Assembly: GCF_023650955.1 (NCBI RefSeq)
Contig: NZ_CP098039.1
Location: 2,641,964 to 2,705,963 of the forward strand
Reading direction: 5' to 3'
Source of the DNA: Thermosynechococcus sp. HN-54
GTDB taxonomy: Bacteria; Cyanobacteriota; Cyanobacteriia; Thermosynechococcales; Thermosynechococcaceae
DNA: 64,000 bases
This document shows positions 56,781 to 64,000 of the stretch, piece after piece (the stretch's first letter is position 1; each line of letters begins with the position of its first letter). The notes under the pieces were generated by a model. The model did no database searches and had not been told where the DNA came from. It saw only the letters and a program-made list of their open reading frames with translations. The translations under genes were made by a program, and so were the position numbers.

Positions 56781-57787
56781 AAGAGACTACCCGCTGCCTT
56801 GACCATATTGGCTGGGTTAAAGGCATCCATGGCAGCGGTCGCCTCATAACCACAGTGCACCATGCAGTCACGGCACTTGGGATTGCCACTTTTGTGGCCG
56901 TATTTGTCCCAATCCGTGTTTTCAATCAGCTCCTTCCACGTCTTGTAGTGGCCTTCGTTCAGCAGATAGCAGGGCTTTTGCCAGCCCAATACGCTATAGC
57001 TAGGCATTCCCCAAGGGGTACACTCATAGTCCTTTTCACCCACAAGGAAATCAAGGAACAGGGGATTGTGGTTGAAATTCCACTTCTTCTGACCCGCACG
57101 GTAGGGGGCGAGAATTTCACGGAAGAGGGCACGGGTTTGCTCCCGCTTGAGGAAGTGCTCCTGATCCGGTGCCCACTCATAGGCATAGCCCGGCGAAATC
57201 ATCATGCCATCCACCCCTAGGGAACTGACAAAATCAAAGAACTCTTGCATTTCCTTGGGATCCACCCCTTCAAAAATGGTCGTATTGGTGGTGACACGGA
57301 AGCCCTTTGCTTTGGCCGCTTTAATGGCTTTTACAGCCGTGTCAAAGACCCCTTTACGATCCACACATTTGTCGTGCCATTCCCGCAGACCATCGAGGTG
57401 AACGCTGAAGCTAAAGTAGGGGGAGGGCTTGAACTTGTGGAGATTTTCCTCTAGAAGAATTCCGTTGGTGCACAGATAAACAAACTTCCGCCGTGCCACC
57501 AAGCCACTGACAATTTCATCAATTTGTGGGTGCAGCAGGGGTTCCCCACCGGGAATGGCGACAATCGGCGCACCACATTCCTCGACGGCCCGGAAGCACT
57601 CCTCCGGCGTGAGATACTTGCGCAAGACTTCAAGGGGATGCTGAATTTTACCGCAGCCCGAACAGGCCAGATTACAGCGAAAGAGAGGCTCAAGCATCAA
57701 GGTGAGGGGAAAGCGCTTTTTGCCCTGTAGGCGTTGTGAGATGATATAGGTTGCGACTTCCACTGCCTGCTTGATGTGGACTCCCAT
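56777..57787 (-). CDS. hpnH: Adenosyl-hopene transferase HpnH (radical SAM)
   Basis: HpnH joins an adenosyl radical to diploptene, the first step toward extended C35 hopanoids of the membrane. The cluster motif [10 protein letters not shown] (CxxxCxxC) is present, followed by [17 protein letters not shown] and [16 protein letters not shown]. The distinctive late region is [20 protein letters not shown], with C-terminal cysteines in [19 protein letters not shown]. 336 residues from ATG 57787 is typical. Long intergenic DNA lies upstream. It is convergent with the sugar-binding protein gene. Confidence 0.93.
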   Translation of the reverse strand: MGVHIKQAVEVATYIISQRLQGKKRFPLTLMLEPLFRCNLACSGCGKIQHPLEVLRKYLTPEECFRAVEECGAPIVAIPGGEPLLHPQIDEIVSGLVARRKFVYLCTNGILLEENLHKFKPSPYFSFSVHLDGLREWHDKCVDRKGVFDTAVKAIKAAKAKGFRVTTNTTIFEGVDPKEMQEFFDFVSSLGVDGMMISPGYAYEWAPDQEHFLKREQTRALFREILAPYRAGQKKWNFNHNPLFLDFLVGEKDYECTPWGMPSYSVLGWQKPCYLLNEGHYKTWKELIENTDWDKYGHKSGNPKCRDCMVHCGYEATAAMDAFNPANMVKAAGSLF

Positions 57788-57971
57788 GGGCAATTCTCCT
57801 CAATGTGGCTAATTTTCTAGCCAAGACGCTTAATAGATGCTTATAGTTGTAGCAGCTTTGTGGGCGATCGCCAAAGTGTCCTATCAGGTTTGCAAAGTGG
57901 CACACTATGCTCGTGCTCAAGAGGGTAGCGGCACCGACGGTGAAAATTTTTGCAAAATCCCCTAGCCAATC

Positions 57972-57991
57972 TTGACAGAGATACATATAAT
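57972..57991 (+). promoter_or_regulatory. Putative promoter upstream of rne
   Basis: TATAAT at 57986-57991 is a consensus -10. TTGACA at 57972-57977 is also consensus but only eight bases away, too close to act as its -35. Transcription would begin near 57998, giving rne a leader of about 320 bases. Confidence 0.45.
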
Positions 57992-57997
57992 CAGAGA

Positions 57998-58131
57998 CCA
58001 TTAGAGGTACTGTAGAAAAATCCCTTTTGCTTAACCTCTATAGCCTAAGAGACCAAAGGTTAAGCATAGACTTTCATCAAGGCTGGCATGGGGTGACATC
58101 TTTCCCTTCTGCAAATCGTGCAGGGCTTTTT
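57998..58131 (+). ncRNA. Candidate small RNA or attenuated rne leader
   Basis: The segment from the predicted transcription start to the terminator-like hairpin is about 134 bases and contains a 9-bp perfect inverted repeat GCTTAACCT/AGGTTAAGC with a 19-base loop. No protein frame is convincing. It may be a separate small RNA or a premature-termination product of the rne leader. No known RNA family recognised. Confidence 0.35.
58107..58131 (+). terminator. Terminator-like hairpin in the rne leader
   Basis: CTGCA and TGCAG pair around a five-base loop, extendable by two T-G pairs, followed after GGC by TTTTT. It lies about 190 bases before the rne start. Confidence 0.5.
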
Positions 58132-58319
58132 AGGTATCACCAGAGTTGCGTTCCGCGTTCCAATGCCAACCCACCTCTACAGGAACCCTTTTCCCAACCA
58201 TCTTAAAGCCAAACTTGCATGCGTCCCTTACAGGGGCAAGAGTGGCTAAACACTGTGCTAGATGCCTTTAGCCAATTCATGCTGACGTTTATTTTGTTAA
58301 GAAATTCTAAGGATAATGA

Positions 58320-60308
58320 ATGCCTAAGCAAATTATTATTGCCGAGGAACATCGGCTAGCGGCGGTCTTTGCCGAGGATCAAATTCAAGAATTGATTGTG
58401 GCCACGGGAACCCATCAGGTGGGGGACATCTACCTTGGCGTTGTTGAAAATGTCCTGCCGGGCATTGATGCGGCCTTTGTCAATTTAGGGGATGCCTCCC
58501 GTAATGGCTTTATCCATGTGACTGACCTAGGACCATTACGCCTGAAGCGAACTGCTGGGGCAATCACGGAATTGCTCGCACCGCAGCAAAAAGTGCTGGT
58601 TCAGGTGATGAAGGAACCCACGGGCAATAAAGGGCCACGGCTGACAGGAAATATTTCGTTGCCTGGGCGCTATCTCGTGCTGATGCCCTATGGTCGGGGG
58701 GTGAATCTATCGCGACGGATTACCAATGAAGCGGAACGGCATCGGCTACGTGCCTTGGGTATTTTGGTCAAACCCGCTGGCATGGGGCTACTGGTGCGTA
58801 CAGAGGCTGAGGGTGTCTCCGAAGAGGCCATACTTGAGGATCTGGAACTCCTGCAACGGCAGTGGGAAACGATTCAACAGCAGGCGGCCTCCAGCCGTCC
58901 TCCCCAGCTTCTGGGGCGCGATGATGACTTTATCCAAAAAGTGCTGCGGGATGTCTATAGCAGTGATGTCAACCGCATTGTGGTGGATACTCCGGATGGC
59001 GTCAAACGGGTAAAACAGCACCTAAAAAACTGGAATGTCAATAAGCCCGTGGGGGTTCTCATTGACTATCACCAAGAACCCATCCCCATCTTGGATTACT
59101 TTCGGGTGAATGCTGCCATTCGTGAAGCCCTTAAACCCCGTGTGGATTTGCCCTCCGGCGGCTATATCATCATTCAACCGACAGAGGCATTGACGGTCAT
59201 TGATGTTAACTCCGGTTCATTCACCAGTTCAGCTACCTCGCGGGAAACAGTGCTGTGGACGAACTGCGAAGCGGCTACGGAGATTGCTCGCCAACTGCGA
59301 CTACGCAATATTGCTGGGGTGATCATTGTTGATTTTATTGACATGGATTCCCGCCGCGACCAGTTGCAACTGCTGGAGCACTTTAGTAAAGCCCTGCGTG
59401 CTGATAAAGCTCGCCCCCAAATTGCTCAACTCTCAGAACTGGGGCTGGTGGAACTGACCCGCAAACGCCAAGGGCAAAATATTTACGAACTCTTTGGCCG
59501 TCCCTGCAGTGCCTGCGGTGGCTTGGGTCACTTGGTGCATTTACCCGGTGAACCGGAGGATAGCCCCGGTGAAATTGTCGAGCGATCGCCCATGCCCCGT
59601 CCACCGGAGCCACGCCGCAGTTTAGAATCCCGCACTGAACCCAATGGCTTTCCCAGTAGCAGTCTAGAGACCCAACTCATTAACCACCCTGACTATCAAG
59701 CGGTGGGGGGTCTTCGCCCGCGTTCTTCCCGCAGTAGTCATCCACCAACCCCGCGCAGTCCTCGCCGTACCCCCGAAAATGGCAATGGCCGCAAGGTAAT
59801 TACCACGCCTACAGAAACGGCGCCGCCGCCAGTGGTTAAAGTGGAGAGCCGTCCGCCGCGCCCTGCCCGTCCTAGCCGCTCTGAACCAGCGGAAGTGATT
59901 ACCGTAACAATGACGGATCAAGAGCAGGCGGTCTATGCGGAAATGGGAATTTCTCCCCTTGTCCTCCACCCTGAGGAAGTGAAAAATCCGCGGGGAACGA
60001 TTGTTATGGTGGCACGCCCTGGCCAAGACCCCCTACCCCTGCCCCAGAAAACAGCCCGACCCGTCAGTGAGGGAATGCCTGAGGATATCCCAGAGACTGC
60101 TGATGAGCCGCCTTCCCCTGTGGTCAGCACGATTAATGTCGAGCCGATTCCTGCCACCGCGCTGCTCAATACCAGTGGGCCAGAAGTCACTCCTGAGACT
60201 GAATCCGTCGGGGAAGCATCAACCACAGAGGCCGCTGTGCCCGCAGGTCGGCGGCGGCGGCGACGGGTCACCACTAGCGAGCAACTCTCCCTCGATGCCA
60301 ATACTTAG
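58320..60308 (+). CDS. rne: Ribonuclease E/G
   Basis: An endoribonuclease central to RNA decay and processing. The 662-residue protein is of the compact cyanobacterial type. S1 domain, about residues 30-130: GDIYLGVVENVLPGIDAAFV and GFIHVTDLG. Catalytic DNase I-like part: IDVNSGSFTSSATSRETVLW and VIIVDFIDMDSRRDQLQLLE with two metal-binding Asp. The Zn-link motif is RPCSACGGLGH. From about 420 the chain is Pro/Ser-rich and disordered, ending with an Arg cluster (GRRRRRRV) near the C-terminus. In other cyanobacteria a poly-Arg peptide at this end binds polynucleotide phosphorylase. AAGGA precedes the ATG by about seven bases. Confidence 0.96.
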   Translation: MPKQIIIAEEHRLAAVFAEDQIQELIVATGTHQVGDIYLGVVENVLPGIDAAFVNLGDASRNGFIHVTDLGPLRLKRTAGAITELLAPQQKVLVQVMKEPTGNKGPRLTGNISLPGRYLVLMPYGRGVNLSRRITNEAERHRLRALGILVKPAGMGLLVRTEAEGVSEEAILEDLELLQRQWETIQQQAASSRPPQLLGRDDDFIQKVLRDVYSSDVNRIVVDTPDGVKRVKQHLKNWNVNKPVGVLIDYHQEPIPILDYFRVNAAIREALKPRVDLPSGGYIIIQPTEALTVIDVNSGSFTSSATSRETVLWTNCEAATEIARQLRLRNIAGVIIVDFIDMDSRRDQLQLLEHFSKALRADKARPQIAQLSELGLVELTRKRQGQNIYELFGRPCSACGGLGHLVHLPGEPEDSPGEIVERSPMPRPPEPRRSLESRTEPNGFPSSSLETQLINHPDYQAVGGLRPRSSRSSHPPTPRSPRRTPENGNGRKVITTPTETAPPPVVKVESRPPRPARPSRSEPAEVITVTMTDQEQAVYAEMGISPLVLHPEEVKNPRGTIVMVARPGQDPLPLPQKTARPVSEGMPEDIPETADEPPSPVVSTINVEPIPATALLNTSGPEVTPETESVGEASTTEAAVPAGRRRRRRVTTSEQLSLDANT

Positions 60309-60316
60309 GCTCAGCA

Positions 60317-61201
60317 ATGCTGGGGGATCTAGACCCTGCCCTCATCCAAGAGTGGCTCAAGGCTGCACCAGGAGAAGTTGCCAAGGGGGAACCCCTGCAG
60401 CGGCTACCGAGGGTGGGGTCTGAAGCCTTTGCGTTTGCTGTTGTAACCCCAGAACATCAATTCACCCTTGGGCGCTCCACGCTACGCTTTCCCTTAATGA
60501 GCGCGATTAAGCCCTTTTTACTGCTGTATGCCTTGACGCTGTGGCAGGAGCAGGTGTGGACGTGGGTAGGGCAGCGACCCTCAGATTACCCCTATAACTC
60601 TGTGTTGCAGTTAACCCTCGATCAGGGGTGGCCCCGCAATCCGATGATCAATAGTGGGGCGATCGCCCTCGCGAGCCAGTTGTCCCAAGTGGGGGGGGTA
60701 GCCGCCTTTCAAACATGGCTGAATGAGTGTGCCGGTACCGAGTTGCGAGTGGATGAGGCGGTCTTAGCTGCGGTTCATCGCCATCCCAACTGGCAAAATC
60801 GCACCCTTGCTCACTTTTTGGTTGAGTCTGGACGGATTGCCGATGCGGGGGTTGCCCTTGAAATCTACAATCAGGTGTGCTGTTTCCAAGGAACGATTGA
60901 GGAGGTGGCGCGCCTAGGTCTGCTGTTGGCGTTGCCCCATGAAAAGGTGAGCGATCGCCACCGCCAGCAGGTGAATGTGCTCATGCTCACCTGTGGTCTT
61001 TACGAAGACTCCCCCCGCTATGCCCTAGAGATTGGCTTGCCCGTGAAATCGGGTGTCAGCGGTGTGATTTTGGCCATCGTGCCGCGACAGGGGGCGATCG
61101 CCTGCTACAGTCCACCCCTTGATCCCAGTGGCAACTCGATTTTAGGTCTATACCTGCTCCAGCGCATCAGCCGCCACTTCGGCCTCAGTCCCTTGGGCTA
61201 A
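60317..61201 (+). CDS. glsA: Glutaminase
   Basis: A 294-residue serine-dependent beta-lactamase-fold glutaminase, hydrolysing glutamine to glutamate and ammonia in the cytoplasm. The SxxK nucleophile motif is seen as PLMSAIKPFLLLYAL. Other family blocks are YNSVLQLTLDQGWPRNPMIN, SGAIALASQL, NRTLAHFLVESGRI, VLMLTCGLYEDSP and LPVKSGVSGVILAIVP. The usual second glycine of KSGVSGG is Val here, a minor variation. It starts nine bases after rne stops, so it may be co-transcribed. The last 54 bases overlap the convergent jag gene. Confidence 0.85.
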   Translation: MLGDLDPALIQEWLKAAPGEVAKGEPLQRLPRVGSEAFAFAVVTPEHQFTLGRSTLRFPLMSAIKPFLLLYALTLWQEQVWTWVGQRPSDYPYNSVLQLTLDQGWPRNPMINSGAIALASQLSQVGGVAAFQTWLNECAGTELRVDEAVLAAVHRHPNWQNRTLAHFLVESGRIADAGVALEIYNQVCCFQGTIEEVARLGLLLALPHEKVSDRHRQQVNVLMLTCGLYEDSPRYALEIGLPVKSGVSGVILAIVPRQGAIACYSPPLDPSGNSILGLYLLQRISRHFGLSPLG

Positions 61202-61684
61202 CTGCACCACCAAGCGGCGATCAGGTTCCTCGCCGTGGCTAAAGGTTTCAAGGCAATCGCTCTCTACCTTAATGAGACTGTGAACGACACGCCGCTCTGC
61301 CGCTGACAGCGAGCGAATTTCAACCGGTTTACCGGTGTCGAGGACTTGGGCAGCCACCTGATGGGCAATCTCCTGCAACTGCCGGTAGCGGGCACGCCGG
61401 TAGCCCGCCAATTCTAGGGTAAAAGCCGTTTGCTCCTCCCGTGATCGCCCCAAATTCAACGTGGCATTGAGCAGATATTGCAACGCATCGAGGGCTTGGG
61501 CATTGTTGGCCAGCAGTGATTCAATTTGCGCAGCACTCAGCGACTGGCGATCGATCTCTAGCCAGTGCCCCGGCACCACACCTGCTAAAGGGGACTCCAC
61601 CACGGAAACGGTTGTCTTAAAGCCTGCTAAAGCAAGCGCCTGTTCCAGCCACGCACACCCCGCAGCAATTGGATCAGCGGTCAT
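61148..61684 (-). CDS. jag: Jag/KhpB-like RNA-binding protein with R3H domain
   Basis: A 178-residue protein with an N-terminal KH-like region (LLANNAQALDALQYLLNATL) and a C-terminal R3H domain (ARYRQLQEIAHQVAAQVLDT, SAAERRVVHSLIKVESDC, ETFSHGEEPDRRLVV). RxxxH appears as RRVVH. Jag/KhpB proteins bind RNA and in some bacteria affect cell elongation and envelope growth. It follows yidC by eight bases in the conserved rpmH-rnpA-yidC-jag order. ATG at 61684 is preferred to the upstream start at 61696. The 3' end overlaps glsA by 54 bases. Confidence 0.88.
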   Translation of the reverse strand: MTADPIAAGCAWLEQALALAGFKTTVSVVESPLAGVVPGHWLEIDRQSLSAAQIESLLANNAQALDALQYLLNATLNLGRSREEQTAFTLELAGYRRARYRQLQEIAHQVAAQVLDTGKPVEIRSLSAAERRVVHSLIKVESDCLETFSHGEEPDRRLVVQLAQGTEAEVAADALEQV

Positions 61685-61692
61685 GCCTCCCC

Positions 61693-62898
61693 TCAACTTG
61701 ATGGATTACGCTTGGCTTTGGTGGCCTTGGCACTTTTGGCACCCTTGCCCTCAAAGGGAAGAGCAGCACGATTTTTAATGGCTTCAGCCCGTTCCTGCTC
61801 CTCCACCAGTTTTTGCAGGTTCTCTGGCAGCGGCTCCTGTTGAAGAATAAAGGTCTGCACCGTCTGGAAGATGTTGGCTATTAGCATATAGAGCAGCACC
61901 CCTGCCGGCAATGGGAAAAAGAGAAACATGCCAGAGAAGATGATCGGTGTCAATTGATTCACGGTTTGCTGCTGCGGGTTATTGCTGCTGCCTTGGCCAG
62001 AGAGCAACTGGTTGATGTAGAGACTGACGCCAAAGCCAAGGATCATGATCAGGATATCCCAGTGGATTGCCCCCCAATTAAACTGGCGTGTACCATCGGG
62101 CAGCGTGATGAACAGTTCCCCTTGATCAATGGCACCCACATGGCCAAGGGCAGAGATAAAGAGGAAACCTTGATCCGCGGCAATTCCCGGAATGGTTCCC
62201 TGAACGGTCAGGTCACCGGGTTGGAGAGCTTGGAGGTGACCTTCACTATCAATAGTTGCCCGCTCCTGACCGCGGATAATTTGCCACTTCGGTTGGAGAT
62301 GATTATTGGGATAGGCAGCCGCCAGTTCACTAAAGGGCTTGCCTTCCTTAGTTTGGAACTGGAGATCCACCGTTTGACCCACTGGAATCTTGGTACCTGT
62401 GGAGACTACCGCTTGAATAGGGAAGTGTACCCCCTCATCCACGTAGATATTTTGTGGCTTGGTTGCAAAGGGTTGGACCAAGACCGTTGGATCGGCAGGG
62501 ACAATTTGCAGGTTGAGCTGGTAATTCACATCAGCAAAGGGTGATCCGCGCAGTGTGGCAAAGAGGGCAAAGAGAATTGGCAACTGCAACAGCAGGGGGA
62601 AACACCCCGCCAAGGGATTGCCAAACTCCTTGTACACCTCTGCCATTGCCTTTTGCTGTTCGGCAGGATTGTCCTTGTATTTCTGTTGGATTTCCTGCAT
62701 CCGTTTTTGCATGATCGGCTGCACCACTTTCATGCGCCGCATATTGCGAATTGATCCCGCACTGAGGGGATAGACGGCAAAGCGCACCACCAGTGTCAGC
62801 GCCACAATCGCAAGGCCATAGCTAGGCACAATCCCATAGAAAAAATCAAGGATTGGCAGCATGACATTGTTGGAGAGGAAACCGATACCAAAATCCAT
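61693..62898 (-). CDS. yidC: YidC/Alb3/Oxa1-family membrane protein insertase
   Basis: Inserts and folds membrane proteins, including photosynthetic ones, in plasma and thylakoid membranes. 401 residues from ATG 62898. The conserved core has [20 protein letters not shown], the cytoplasmic loop [40 protein letters not shown] and the last helices ([35 protein letters not shown]). The lysine-rich tail is suited to ribosome binding. A soluble insertion of about 140 residues (approximately 130-270) separates the second and third core helices, as in other cyanobacteria. Confidence 0.95.
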   Translation of the reverse strand: MDFGIGFLSNNVMLPILDFFYGIVPSYGLAIVALTLVVRFAVYPLSAGSIRNMRRMKVVQPIMQKRMQEIQQKYKDNPAEQQKAMAEVYKEFGNPLAGCFPLLLQLPILFALFATLRGSPFADVNYQLNLQIVPADPTVLVQPFATKPQNIYVDEGVHFPIQAVVSTGTKIPVGQTVDLQFQTKEGKPFSELAAAYPNNHLQPKWQIIRGQERATIDSEGHLQALQPGDLTVQGTIPGIAADQGFLFISALGHVGAIDQGELFITLPDGTRQFNWGAIHWDILIMILGFGVSLYINQLLSGQGSSNNPQQQTVNQLTPIIFSGMFLFFPLPAGVLLYMLIANIFQTVQTFILQQEPLPENLQKLVEEQERAEAIKNRAALPFEGKGAKSAKATKAKRNPSS

Positions 62899-62945
62899 GG
62901 AATCCTGCAATTAGGGGTGAACAGTTAACAGAACTATCTTAGGTC

Positions 62946-63683
62946 TTAAGAACCAATCGCGCCACTGACACTTTTGGCAGCGGGACTTAATTTGGCAGAA
63001 ATGTAGTCATAAATTTCACGGAAGCGAGGGACAGCGCGCATTTCTAAGCGACTACCATCTTTGAGGGTGACGACCATATCGCCGTAGGCGCCCCAACCAC
63101 GAGGAACGGTAACGACTTTGGTGATTTCGCTATAAATGACATCGGAGCGATCGCGCCCCATCCAGCCGCCTATCACCGTAATCCGCCGATTGGTAATGCG
63201 GTAGCGCAGCCAGAGGGCACGCACAATGGCACCAACTGTAAGGGGCAAGCAGATGATCGTTAGCCCCAAGAGCAAGTTGATCATCAAGTCACCCCAATGG
63301 GGACCACCTTCATAAAAAACGTCTTCGGAAATTCCCGGCATTGTCACTACCCCTGCTTTGGCCATTAACTGCGTCAATTCAGCGCGACAGTCCTCGTCAC
63401 TGACTTGCAGTGCCGCCTGACGCACTACCACAATCATATCCCACCCTGCGGCTATCTGCGGTAAGAGTGGTCGGATTACCCGTCGCCATTGCCGCTTCAA
63501 ACGGTTGCGATCAACGGCTTGCTTACTGACCTTTTTGCTGACCACAATACCCAGCCGTGGCGCTCCCTTATGGGCTTGGGGCGCCAGCCAAAGAACCGCC
63601 AGTTTGCCGTGGTGGGCCGTTTTGTGCTGATAGACGCGGTCAAAGTCATGGCGATCGCGCAGGCGATGTTGACGAGGGAGCAC
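62946..63683 (-). CDS. rnpA: Ribonuclease P protein component fused in frame to a bacterial PH-domain membrane protein
   Basis: Residues 1-114 are RnpA: LPRQHRLRDRHDFDRVYQHK and the RNA-binding RNR-like motif KKVSKQAVDRNRLKRQWRR; RnpA assists the RNase P RNA in 5' trimming of tRNA. Residues 115-245 form a separate protein type: MPGISEDVFYEGGPHWGDLM, two hydrophobic helices and a bPH_2 domain (RITNRRITVIGGWMGRDRSD, VIYSEITKVV). In other cyanobacteria I know these as adjacent separate genes. Here no stop lies between them. An internal ATG at 63341 with AGGGG eight bases upstream could start the PH protein alone. The GTG start at 63683 overlaps the rpmH stop by one base. Confidence 0.88.
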   Translation of the reverse strand: MLPRQHRLRDRHDFDRVYQHKTAHHGKLAVLWLAPQAHKGAPRLGIVVSKKVSKQAVDRNRLKRQWRRVIRPLLPQIAAGWDMIVVVRQAALQVSDEDCRAELTQLMAKAGVVTMPGISEDVFYEGGPHWGDLMINLLLGLTIICLPLTVGAIVRALWLRYRITNRRITVIGGWMGRDRSDVIYSEITKVVTVPRGWGAYGDMVVTLKDGSRLEMRAVPRFREIYDYISAKLSPAAKSVSGAIGS

Positions 63684-63820
63684 TAGACGGTCAGCCGTGC
63701 CCGTCCTTTACGCCGCCGTGCCTTAATCACGTTCTGACCCGATTTGGTACGCATGCGCGCGCGGAACCCAGAGGTGCGTTTACGTTTGCGGACAGTGCCG
63801 CCCAGTGTACGTTGCGTCAT
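63683..63820 (-). CDS. rpmH: 50S ribosomal protein L34
   Basis: A 45-residue, very basic ribosomal protein near the tunnel region of the large subunit. The translation reads [20 protein letters not shown] at the start and ends [13 protein letters not shown], the family pattern. It is the first gene of the rpmH-rnpA-PH-yidC-jag cluster, and its TAG shares a base with the rnpA GTG start. A terminator-like hairpin lies only about 28 bases upstream of its start. Confidence 0.95.
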   Translation of the reverse strand: MTQRTLGGTVRKRKRTSGFRARMRTKSGQNVIKARRRKGRARLTV

Positions 63821-63848
63821 GGCTGTTGCAGTTATGATGGTTAATCAG

Positions 63849-63876
63849 AAAAAACACTGCCCCAAGGGGCACGCCC
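63849..63876 (-). terminator. Terminator-like hairpin just upstream of rpmH
   Basis: On the minus strand GTGCCCC and GGGGCAG form a GC-rich stem (TGCCC/GGGCA at the core), followed by TG and six T residues. It either ends an upstream transcript entering from the right or acts as an attenuator in the rpmH leader. Confidence 0.6.
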
Positions 63877-63920
63877 TAGTCAGTCGTTAGAGCGATCTAC
63901 AATCGTATCACTTCCCGTGA

Positions 63921-63952
63921 GGCAGCGGTAGCCCTGCAAGGCTATTGCCGTC
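63921..63952. other. Imperfect 13-bp hairpin at the window edge
   Basis: Arms GGCAGCGGTAGCC and GGCTATTGCCGTC pair with three wobbles and one mismatch around CTGCAA. No gene is recognised in the last 150 bases, so it may belong to an RNA or to a leader cut by the window end. Confidence 0.25.
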
Positions 63953-64000
63953 TTGGTCGTGTTGCCTATCATTGCTCACAATCCTACGGACGAGGTTTGC

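Larger units (their letters stand above)
57788..58319. other. Long intergenic region between hpnH and rne
   Basis: About 530 bases without a supported protein gene. From left to right it contains the hpnH promoter side (minus strand), a TATAAT at 57986-57991, a 9-bp inverted repeat (58029-58065), a terminator-like hairpin (58109-58131) and the rne leader. One HIP1-type GGCGATCGCC is present. No tRNA cloverleaf was found. Confidence 0.5.

Noticed and set aside
57972..57991. TTGACA plus TATAAT as a full sigma-70 promoter
   Set aside because: The two hexamers are only eight bases apart instead of about 17, so they cannot act as one promoter; only the -10 is kept as a candidate.
63821..64000. 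Replication origin next to rpmH, as in many bacteria
   Set aside because: No DnaA boxes of the TTATCCACA type and no dnaA or dnaN gene were seen in the window.

Overview
The window is chromosomal DNA of a thermophilic unicellular cyanobacterium of the Thermosynechococcus type. It carries photosystem genes (psaL, psaI, psaF, psaJ, psbU), cyanobacterial regulators (rpaA, sipA, glnB behind a perfect NtcA box), many copies of the HIP1 octamer GCGATCGC and moderately high GC. The PsaL, PsaI and PsbU proteins are very close to those I remember from T. elongatus/vulcanus but differ at several residues, so I infer a sister species or strain. That inference rests on memory, not a search.

Layout. 1-9.3 kb is housekeeping and transport: gatB 3' part, nnr-anmK-duplicated ABC permease (minus strand), pyk, and a SIMPL/DUF3370 exported-protein pair. 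9.3-12 kb holds moeB-rhodanese, psaL-psaI and a ycf37-like TPR gene. 12.0-20.0 kb is the most unusual block: one transcription unit encoding a membrane-anchored vWA protein, a large tubulin/FtsZ-like GTPase, a MotA/TolQ-like channel subunit with a very long coiled-coil tail, and an OmpA-like/MotB-like partner. An IS4-type element with a 9-bp target duplication splits the tubulin-like gene, and removing it on paper restores a 1069-residue frame. 20-33 kb contains an MCE protein, nadB, psbU, an FHA-adenylate cyclase, psaF-psaJ, rplI-dnaB, a ChaB-domain protein, an outer-membrane barrel and guaA.

32-45 kb: mrp-lspA, a PPP phosphatase, a second DUF3370 protein, rpaA facing a membrane-anchored NYN/OST-HTH protein, rlmN, a histidine-kinase-like ATPase, a glycosyltransferase with sipA, cytM and a four-carbon acid sugar kinase. 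45.2-50.1 kb looks like accessory DNA: a solo SNF2 helicase with a DUF3883 domain (DISARM DrmD-like), a decayed ADP-ribosylglycohydrolase, and stacked remnants of IS630 and IS4 elements. 50-64 kb returns to core genes: a response regulator, aroE, glnB, rph, comM, a sugar-binding lipoprotein, hpnH, rne with a structured leader, a glutaminase, and the conserved cluster rpmH-rnpA-PH domain-yidC-jag on the minus strand.

No tRNA, rRNA or CRISPR array was recognised. The strongest candidate for an undescribed system is the vWA / tubulin-like / MotA-like / OmpA-like operon. Its last two members resemble the ZorA-ZorB motor of Zorya, but they are coupled to a cytoskeletal-type GTPase instead of the Zorya effectors.
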